Assembly (NCBI GenBank): GCA_021844355.1
Contig: JAKBTP010000150.1
Coordinates: 1 to 10,877 of the forward strand
DNA: 10,877 bases
Direction of reading: 5' to 3'
Source: a bacterium
Lineage (GTDB): Bacteria > Chloroflexota > Dormibacteria > Aeolococcales > Bog-877
The notes under the pieces were generated by a model. It did no database searches and was not told the DNA's origin. It was given only the letters and a program-made list of their open reading frames with translations. Shown in pieces: positions 1 to 5,086 of the stretch (positions are counted from its first letter, which is position 1; every line of letters starts with the position of its first letter). Made by a program: the position numbers and the translations under genes.

Positions 1-1019
1 CGTCCCGGACGGTGTCTCCAAGGCCCACCGCGAGCCCGCGGGTCAGCGCCACCGCCACGCCGCTGCCCCTGCCCAGCCCATCACTGGGCAGCCTGAGCTG
101 CCGGCTCCCCCTGTACGGCTCCGGGCTGGCCAGCAACCCCAGCGGGGGCAGTCCACAGGGGGGGTTCATGCAGCTTCCGCAGGGGCAGGTGGCATTGGCA
201 CCATCGACCACCCTCACCACCTCTCCCGGTGGGGGATGGGAGACGCTAGCTCCTCCGGTGCTTTCCGGGGACCAGGACGAGGAGAGCTGGGATCCGGCAC
301 TGGGCCGCTGGCTCCCGGCCACGCCTGACGAGCTGTCCCCCAGCGGAACCCAGTACGCCTACGTCGAGCAGGCCACCGGCTCCGTCCACCTGGTCACCCC
401 GGCCAGCAACTCCGATGTGGCCCTGGCCACCGGCAGCGGCTATCAGGTGGTGGGCTGGGTGAACGAGGAGATCTACCTCACAGCGGCGGGCACGGACGGG
501 ACCCAGCCGCAGGGCCTCTACCGGCTCAGCGCCGCCGGCGGCGGCGTCACCACCGCGCTGCCCCCCTCCACCACGGAGACCTGGTACCTCAGCGCCCAGG
601 GCGCGATTTGGGGCACGGGGGTCAACCCGCTGGATCAGAACCCGCCCGCCAGCGGCTCGGGAGACGAGGTCGTGCGGTACGACCCGGCCACCGGTACCGT
701 CACCACCTGGTCGTATGCGCCCGGGCTCACGGTGAACCTGCTGGGGGTCACGGCTGCGGGCGACCCGGTGGAGCTGGTGGAGGGGCCCCAGGCCAACACT
801 CTGCAGGTGGCCACCTCCCCCACCGCCGCCACCCGCCTCCTCGCCGGCGCGGGGCTGGACAGCCTGCAGCCCTTCGAGGTCTCGTCGACATTCACCGACT
901 CCCACGGCACCTGGCTCACCACCGACAGCGGACTGTATCTGCTCACCCCGAGCCTCAACCTCGACCTGGAGCAGACGGGAAACTTCGCCAACGCGGAGGT
1001 GGTGGGGCCCTGCGCCTGA
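1..1019 (+). CDS. Secreted propeller-like hypothetical protein, 5'-truncated by window edge
   Basis: The frame is open to the left edge (first whole codon at 3), so the GTG at 12 is probably not the true start and a signal peptide or membrane anchor likely lies outside the window. The visible part starts with a Ser/Thr/Pro/Ala-rich linker (about residues 1-28 counted from the GTG), as in cell-surface proteins. A beta-rich domain follows, with recurring blade-like units such as SGTQYAYVEQATGSVHLV, GLYRLSAAGGGVTT, EVVRYDPATGTVTTW and GTWLTTDSGLYLL. These units resemble WD40/YVTN/Kelch-type propeller blades. Only two cysteines are present, one just after the linker (Cys30) and one as penultimate residue (Cys334); they could close the ring as a disulfide. 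I do not recognise an enzymatic motif. The pattern RWLPxxxxxxSPxGxxYAY recalls hypothetical proteins of Dormibacterota/Chloroflexota, from memory only. It converges on the ABC permease with a 2-base gap. Confidence 0.7.
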   Translation, partial: SRTVSPRPTASPRVSATATPLPLPSPSLGSLSCRLPLYGSGLASNPSGGSPQGGFMQLPQGQVALAPSTTLTTSPGGGWETLAPPVLSGDQDEESWDPALGRWLPATPDELSPSGTQYAYVEQATGSVHLVTPASNSDVALATGSGYQVVGWVNEEIYLTAAGTDGTQPQGLYRLSAAGGGVTTALPPSTTETWYLSAQGAIWGTGVNPLDQNPPASGSGDEVVRYDPATGTVTTWSYAPGLTVNLLGVTAAGDPVELVEGPQANTLQVATSPTAATRLLAGAGLDSLQPFEVSSTFTDSHGTWLTTDSGLYLLTPSLNLDLEQTGNFANAEVVGPCA

Positions 1020-1021
1020 GC

Positions 1022-2155
1022 TCAGCCGCCCGCCCCGGTGGGCTGGAACCGGAAGGTGCGGGCGGCGGCCACCAGGACCACCATCCCCACCCCCACCAGC
1101 ACGTAGAAGTCCACCGCGGTCTCGGAGAGGCCTTGACCCTGGGCCATGATCCCCCGCAGGCCGTTGCTGAAGTAGGTGAGGGGCATGACCTCCGAGAGCT
1201 TCTGCAGCCAGAGGGGGGATCCCGCCAGCGGGTAGAAGACTCCGGCGACGAACAGCTGGGGCAGGGACACCAGGTTTGACATGACAATCGCCGACTGCTC
1301 CCGGCGGGAGAGGGCGGCGATCAGGAACCCTCCGGCCAGGAAGCACAGCGAGCCCACCAGCAGCAGCAGGAGGAGCGGGCCTGGGGACGGCCCGAGCCCG
1401 ATCCCGTACAGGGCATGTCCCACGCCGAGCAGGACCGCGATCTGGATTGCCACCAGGGCCAGCTGGGAGACGACGCTGGCCAAGAGGAAGGCCCAGATGG
1501 GCAGAGGGGTGGCCCGGATTCGGCGCAGGACCCCCCGCTCCCGGTCCCCGACCAGCCTCAGCCCGGCGGAGAGCCCGCCGTTGAGGACGGCGTAGGCCAG
1601 GACGCCGGGAGCCAGGAACTCTATGTAGTTGGTGCGCGCCAGCGAGCCGGAGTTGGCCCCGCGTGGGGGGTGGAGACCGACCACCCGCCCCCGGGCCGCC
1701 GGCTCCCGGTGCAACAGGGCCTGGTTCAGCGCCGCCACCGCTCCCATGGCGGCAGCGGTGAGCGAGCCGTTCTCGGAGACGTTAGCGGAGTTCTCCAGCA
1801 CCCGAACGGTCAGCGGAGGGGAGTTCCCCACCACCTCAAGCGCGAATTCGGCGCTTCCATCCAGCACCTGGCTGCGCGCGGTGGACGGCGAGACCAGGTG
1901 CACTGCGTAGGAGCTGGGGGGAAGGGCAGCCCGCAGCACGGCGACCTCGGGCTGCGGCCCCACAAGGTCCACGTCGAGGTGGGAGCGCTGAAATAGGCCG
2001 CCGAAGATCACGATGAGCAGGAGGGGCACCAGAACGTTGAAGACGAGAACCTGCCGGTTGCGATAGAGGATGCGCACGTTGGCAGCGCTGAGGGCCCAGA
2101 ACCCGATCCAGGGCGATGTCCCCAGCTCCCTGGCGAATCCCGACCTCGAACTCAC
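1022..2155 (-). CDS. ABC-2 type transporter permease
   Basis: This is the membrane subunit of an ABC exporter, 377 residues from the GTG at 2155. That start overlaps the ATPase stop as GTGA (2152-2155), a typical translational-coupling arrangement; an in-frame upstream extension to 2323 lies wholly inside the ATPase gene and is rejected. Topology fits the ABC-2/DrrB-NodJ family: a cytoplasmic N-terminus, first membrane helix about 36-55 (VPLLLIVIFGGLF), an extracytoplasmic domain about 56-175, then helices near 178-198, 223-248, 259-281, 290-311 and 347-365. The family-typical ABC-2 region includes GDRERGVLRRIRATPLP (203-219), which would contact the ATPase, and FVAGVFYPLAGSPLWLQKLSEVMPLTYFSNGLRGI (302-336, shown only as a landmark). 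The substrate cannot be read from sequence; drugs, lipids or polysaccharides are all possible. The cytoplasmic ATPase partner is the gene immediately upstream. Confidence 0.92.
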   Translation of the reverse strand: MSSRSGFARELGTSPWIGFWALSAANVRILYRNRQVLVFNVLVPLLLIVIFGGLFQRSHLDVDLVGPQPEVAVLRAALPPSSYAVHLVSPSTARSQVLDGSAEFALEVVGNSPPLTVRVLENSANVSENGSLTAAAMGAVAALNQALLHREPAARGRVVGLHPPRGANSGSLARTNYIEFLAPGVLAYAVLNGGLSAGLRLVGDRERGVLRRIRATPLPIWAFLLASVVSQLALVAIQIAVLLGVGHALYGIGLGPSPGPLLLLLLVGSLCFLAGGFLIAALSRREQSAIVMSNLVSLPQLFVAGVFYPLAGSPLWLQKLSEVMPLTYFSNGLRGIMAQGQGLSETAVDFYVLVGVGMVVLVAAARTFRFQPTGAGG

Positions 2156-3084
2156 GACCGGTCCTCGCCCAGGCGCCTCCCGGTGCGCCGCAGGAAGACG
2201 TCCTCGAGGGTCGGCGGGCGGACCGAGACGTCGCTGAGGGCATCCTCTCCCACTCGATCGGCGATCTCCCGGAGCACCGCTCCGACCTCCCTGGTCTGCA
2301 GCTCCCAGCGGCCGTCCCGCCACTCCCCCCGAACCACCCCGGCCACCTGGTCCAACCCCGCCGCCTGGCTGGCCGCCACGCTGACATTGGCGGCGGCGCC
2401 CAGCTCGGTGATGAGCCCTGAGGGGCTGCCCTGGGCCACGACCTGGCCCTGGTCGATGATCCAGACCATCTCCGCCAGCTGGTCAGCCTCCTCGATGTAG
2501 TGGGTGGTGAGAACGACGGTGCGCCCCTGGTCGTGCAGGGCCCGGATCATGGCCCAGGTCTGGCGGCGGGCGATGGGGTCCAGCCCGGTGGTCGGTTCGT
2601 CTAGCACCACCAGCTCCGGGTCCTTGCAGAGGGTGAGAGCGATCTGGAGGCGGCGCTTCTGCCCACCCGACAGACTGGTGGCGCGTCGATCTCCGACATC
2701 CCCCAGCTCCACCAGCCCCAAGAGCGCCGTCACGTCCGCCTCATACCCGTACAGGCGGCCGAAGAGGCGAAGAGTCTCGCTGCAGGTCAGGTCCTCGTAA
2801 AGGGCGGACTCCTGGAGCTGCACCCCCACCCGTCGACGGGCGTGCTCGGGGCTGGTCCCGAGCACCTCCACCTCCCCGGAGTCGGCGCTCCGCAAGCCCT
2901 CGATGATCTCCAGCGTCGTGGTCTTGCCGGCGCCGTTGGGCCCCAGGAGGGCGGCCACGCACCCTCTGGGAATCTCCAGGCTGATGCCCCGCACCGCCTG
3001 CACCTCGCCGTATGACTTGCGGAGGTCGCGCACCCGGACGGCCAGCGGTGCCTTGAAGACCTCCGGAGCGGCGGGTTGGCTCAT
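2152..3084 (-). CDS. ABC exporter ATP-binding protein (DrrA-like)
   Basis: A cytoplasmic ATPase of 310 residues that powers the permease encoded directly downstream. All nucleotide-binding motifs are visible in order: Walker A GPNGAGKT (48-55), Q-loop around Gln89-Gln91 (VGVQLQES), signature LSGGQ (138-142), Walker B LVVLDE (158-163), D-loop GLD (167-169) and H-loop His195 (TTHYIEEAD). The C-terminal extension ends in RPPTLEDVFLRRTGR (289-303), a tail typical of the DrrA/CcmA/NatA-like exporter ATPases paired with ABC-2 permeases. The ATG at 3084 is supported by GGGAGG three bases upstream (3088-3093) and by a -10-like TACGCT further up. It is the first gene of a two-gene operon and diverges from brkB. 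The protein appears complete and no key residue is missing. Resistance export is a common role of such pairs, but the substrate here is unknown. Confidence 0.95.
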   Translation of the reverse strand: MSQPAAPEVFKAPLAVRVRDLRKSYGEVQAVRGISLEIPRGCVAALLGPNGAGKTTTLEIIEGLRSADSGEVEVLGTSPEHARRRVGVQLQESALYEDLTCSETLRLFGRLYGYEADVTALLGLVELGDVGDRRATSLSGGQKRRLQIALTLCKDPELVVLDEPTTGLDPIARRQTWAMIRALHDQGRTVVLTTHYIEEADQLAEMVWIIDQGQVVAQGSPSGLITELGAAANVSVAASQAAGLDQVAGVVRGEWRDGRWELQTREVGAVLREIADRVGEDALSDVSVRPPTLEDVFLRRTGRRLGEDRS

Positions 3085-3086
3085 CG

Positions 3087-3093
3087 TCCTCCC
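3087..3093 (-). promoter_or_regulatory. Ribosome binding site of the ABC ATPase gene
   Basis: On the minus strand GGGAGGA precedes the ATG at 3084, with GGGAGG ending three bases before the start codon. It is a near-consensus Shine-Dalgarno, with spacing on the short side, and supports the chosen start. Confidence 0.7.
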
Positions 3094-3111
3094 GGGTGGC
3101 TGGGCCCGCCG

Positions 3112-3117
3112 AGCGTA
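3112..3117 (-). promoter_or_regulatory. Putative -10 box for the ABC exporter operon
   Basis: TACGCT on the minus strand fits the high-GC -10 pattern TANNNT. A start site about 7 bases downstream would leave a 5' leader of roughly 20 nt that includes the GGGAGGA site. No good -35 is visible. It lies inside the upstream extension of the brkB frame (from GTG 3122) only marginally, which favours the later brkB start. Confidence 0.4.
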
Positions 3118-3169
3118 GCAGGTGACCGAATCCGTGATCTCGCGACCGGGCAGCTCTGGAGAGAGGGCC

Positions 3170-3175
3170 TACCCT
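3170..3175 (+). promoter_or_regulatory. Putative -10 box of a leaderless brkB transcript
   Basis: TACCCT is followed by six bases (GGCGGG) and then the GTG at 3182. With the usual distance from -10 box to start site, transcription would begin at or within a base or so of the GTG, giving a leaderless mRNA. No Shine-Dalgarno is present before this GTG, which agrees. The same block recurs before fdhA. Confidence 0.45.
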
Positions 3176-3181
3176 GGCGGG

Positions 3182-4090
3182 GTGCGCGTCATCTGGAACA
3201 GGCTGCGCCGCACCCTGCCCGTGCGGGTCGTCGCCAGATACCTCGGCCGAAACGGCCCCAACCAGGCGACCCTGATCGCCTGGAACCTGCTGTTCGCCAC
3301 CTTCCCGCTGGTGCTCCTGGCCGTAACCGCGGCCGGCGAGCTGTACCGGGACCCCGGGGCGGGGGAGCGGGTGGCGAGGGCGGTGGCCCAGCTGCTCCCG
3401 GGCGGCCGGGACCAAGCGGTGCTCTCCGCCCTGCAATCCTTCCACCGAAATGCGGGGTGGACCGCGGTGGTCGGTGGGGTCGGCCTGGTGTGGTCGGGGA
3501 CCTCTCTCTTCTCGGCGATGGACACCGCGTTTTCCGGGCTGTCCGGGGGCCACACCCGGGGGTTCCTGACCCAGAAGCTGACCGGGGTCGTCCTCACGGC
3601 GGCCCTGGCTCTTCTGGCGGTTCCGGTGGTCCTCAGCTCCACACTGCTCGCGGCGCTTCCCGCCGGCGCCGGCCTTCCCGCCCCACTCCGAAGCGCCGGG
3701 GTCGCGGCCGGCCTCCAGGCCCTGGCTTCGGTGATAGTGGGTTGGATCCTCTTCTCACTCGTGTACCGGCTGGCCCCGGCGAGGGCCCCGAGGATGCGCG
3801 CCACCCTGCGCGGGGCTCTGGTGGGCGCCGTGCTCTTCGAACTCCTGTCCCTCGCCTTCCCGCTGTATCTGCACCTCGCCCACGGGTTCGCCGCCTACGG
3901 CGCCACCTTCGCCCTCTTCTTCCTGATCCTGGCCTTCGTGTTCCTGGTGGCCCAGGTCATGGTGATGGGTTTCTGCGTGGTCCTAGAGCTGGAAACTGCG
4001 CCTCCGGGAACCTCTGAGCCCCCTGGGGCCGGGGCGCCCGAGGCCGGTCAGGCGGGGGAGCGCGCCCCCTCCCAGATCCCCGCGCGGTAG
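3182..4090 (+). CDS. YihY/virulence factor BrkB family membrane protein
   Basis: An integral membrane protein of 302 residues from the GTG at 3182. An in-frame GTG at 3122 would add 20 unconserved-looking residues. I prefer 3182 because a -10-like TACCCT sits six bases before it and the upstream stretch looks like promoter. Family landmarks include QATLIAWNLLFATFPLVLLA (28-47), GLVWSGTSLFSAMDTAFSG (101-119), SLVYRLAPARAPRMRATLRG (192-211) and LFELLSLAFPLYLHLAHGFAAYG (218-240, landmark only). About six membrane helices are predicted (near 33-52, 95-113, 133-157, 172-196, 211-231, 241-268). The tail from 271 is Pro/Gly/Glu-rich, probably disordered and cytoplasmic. The family was once annotated as ribonuclease BN; that activity belongs to another protein, and the true function is not settled. 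The 3' end overlaps mvaB by 43 bases on the opposite strand. Confidence 0.88.
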   Translation: MRVIWNRLRRTLPVRVVARYLGRNGPNQATLIAWNLLFATFPLVLLAVTAAGELYRDPGAGERVARAVAQLLPGGRDQAVLSALQSFHRNAGWTAVVGGVGLVWSGTSLFSAMDTAFSGLSGGHTRGFLTQKLTGVVLTAALALLAVPVVLSSTLLAALPAGAGLPAPLRSAGVAAGLQALASVIVGWILFSLVYRLAPARAPRMRATLRGALVGAVLFELLSLAFPLYLHLAHGFAAYGATFALFFLILAFVFLVAQVMVMGFCVVLELETAPPGTSEPPGAGAPEAGQAGERAPSQIPAR

Positions 4091-4992
4091 AGCCGCCCTG
4101 GCAGGGGCCGCGCCAGCACCTCCTCGAGATAGGTCGCCGCCTGGCACAGCCCCTTAAGGTCGACGGCGGTCTCCGCCCCCACCCGAACCAGCATATGGAG
4201 CAGGTCCTCGCTGCAGACATTGCCGGTGGAGCGGGGAGCGAAGGGGCATCCGCCGATGCCCCCCACCGAGCCCTCGAAGCGCAGGACCCCCGACTCGTAG
4301 GCCGCCAGGGCGTTGGCGAGCCCCATGCCCCGGGTGTCGTGGAGATGGAGCGAGAGCTGCTCGGCGCCGACCCCGGAGCGCGCCAGATGCTCGATCAGGG
4401 AGCTGACCTGGCGGGGATCGGCGACGCCGATGGTGTCGGCGATACCGATCTCCGAGACCCCGAGGTCGGCGAGCCGGTCCGCCAGCTCGGCCACCCGGTC
4501 AGGGGCGACCGGGCCCTCGAACGGACAGCCGAAGGAGCAGCTGATGCCAACGTCGAAGGTGCAGCCCTGGGCGCGAGCGAGCTCAGCCATCCTCTCCAGT
4601 TCGGCGAAGGTCTCCCCCACCCCCTGGCGGAGGTTGGCCCGGTTGAAGCCGTCGGTGGCGCCGACATTGGCGACGACACGCACCGCCCCGGCCGCCAGGG
4701 CCCTCTCCAGCCCCTGCAGGTTGGGGACCAGAACTCGCAGGCGGCGCAGGACGCCGTGGCCCCGCGCGGCCACCAGGGCACCCAGCAGCCGCTCCGCGTC
4801 CGCCATCTTGGGCACCCAGCGGGGGGAGACCATGGAGGTGGCCTCGACCAGGTCGATGTCGGCGTCCAGCAGCCGCTCCACGAGGACCAGCTTCGTCTCG
4901 GTGGGCAGATCGGGGTCGAGGTTCTGCAGCCCGTCACGCGGGCCGACCTCGGTGAAGTGGAGGCGGTGCATCCCGACTGGCGACATGCCCAT
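4048..4992 (-). CDS. mvaB: Hydroxymethylglutaryl-CoA lyase
   Basis: Cleaves 3-hydroxy-3-methylglutaryl-CoA to acetyl-CoA and acetoacetate, the last step of leucine degradation, in the cytoplasm. The 314-residue protein is a complete HMGL-like TIM barrel. Visible motifs are EVGPRDGLQN (15-24) with the catalytic Arg19 and metal ligand Asp20, VEATSMVSPRWVPKMAD (49-65) with Glu50, LHLHDTRGMG (215-224) with metal-binding His216 and His218, and the signature GGIGGCPFAP (244-253) with catalytic Cys249, followed by TGN (Asn258). Arg253 replaces the small residue usual after CPFAP/CPYAP. Three Met codons are near the start (4992, 4986, 4971); I chose the first because a -10-like TAGACT lies nine bases upstream and no Shine-Dalgarno is seen, suggesting a nearly leaderless mRNA. 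No other leucine-degradation gene lies in the window. It diverges from the fdh operon. Related aldolases (2-isopropylmalate or homocitrate synthases) lack this Cys signature. Confidence 0.95.
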   Translation of the reverse strand: MGMSPVGMHRLHFTEVGPRDGLQNLDPDLPTETKLVLVERLLDADIDLVEATSMVSPRWVPKMADAERLLGALVAARGHGVLRRLRVLVPNLQGLERALAAGAVRVVANVGATDGFNRANLRQGVGETFAELERMAELARAQGCTFDVGISCSFGCPFEGPVAPDRVAELADRLADLGVSEIGIADTIGVADPRQVSSLIEHLARSGVGAEQLSLHLHDTRGMGLANALAAYESGVLRFEGSVGGIGGCPFAPRSTGNVCSEDLLHMLVRVGAETAVDLKGLCQAATYLEEVLARPLPGRLYRAGIWEGARSPA

Positions 4993-5001
4993 CGGCAGGT
5001 C

Positions 5002-5007
5002 AGTCTA
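5002..5007 (-). promoter_or_regulatory. Putative -10 box for mvaB
   Basis: TAGACT on the minus strand lies nine bases before the ATG at 4992. A start site about seven bases below the box would give a leader of zero to three nucleotides, so the transcript would be leaderless or nearly so. No -35 consensus is visible. Confidence 0.35.
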
Positions 5008-5010
5008 TCT

Positions 5011-5023
5011 GCTGCCGGGCAGC
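5011..5023. promoter_or_regulatory. Inverted repeat between divergent mvaB and fdh promoters
   Basis: GCTGCC-G-GGCAGC is a 13-base inverted repeat, perfect except for its central base. It is overlapped by a second one, GCCGG(4)CCGGC at 5014-5027. It sits between the leftward -10 (5002-5007) and the rightward -10 (5033-5038), covering the expected -35 region of the fdh promoter. This is a reasonable operator position, but palindromes are easily formed in DNA this GC-rich. Confidence 0.3.
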
Positions 5024-5032
5024 CGGCTGAGC

Positions 5033-5038
5033 TATCCT
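5033..5038 (+). promoter_or_regulatory. Putative -10 box of the fdh operon
   Basis: TATCCT is followed by GGCGGG and a GTG at 5045, the same layout as before brkB (16-base block, one mismatch). The start site would fall at about 5045, giving a 31-nt leader before the fdhA ATG or a leaderless 13-codon upstream ORF. No clear -35 is seen. Confidence 0.45.
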
Positions 5039-5044
5039 GGCGGG

Positions 5045-5086
5045 GTGCAAGGCGGGCTCGGGAAACCGATCTCAGATGCCCTTTGA
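5045..5086 (+). CDS. Possible leaderless 13-residue upstream ORF of fdhA
   Basis: A GTG exactly at the predicted transcription start opens a short frame encoding MQGGLGKPISDAL. It ends in TGA at 5084-5086, overlapping the first 11 bases of fdhA in a different frame. The fdhA ATG has no convincing Shine-Dalgarno, so ribosomes finishing this peptide could restart at the ATG. The peptide has no attenuator-like codon run (no Cys, Trp or repeated amino acid). The evidence is positional only; it could simply be untranslated leader. Confidence 0.25.
   Translation: MQGGLGKPISDAL

Noticed and set aside
246..1346. A 366-codon open frame on the minus strand opposite the propeller gene and running into the permease
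   Set aside because: Low-complexity Gly/Arg/Ala-rich translation with no domain; the plus-strand frame shows coherent beta-blade repeats and the permease frame is unambiguous.
2156..2323. Upstream extension of the ABC permease to 2323
   Set aside because: It would lie entirely inside the ATPase gene and has low-complexity Arg/Gly/Pro sequence; the GTGA overlap at 2152-2155 is the natural start.
3122..3181. GTG at 3122 as the brkB start
   Set aside because: The added 20 residues look unlike the family and overlap the promoter region; a -10-like box sits at the right distance for a start at 3182. Not fully excluded.
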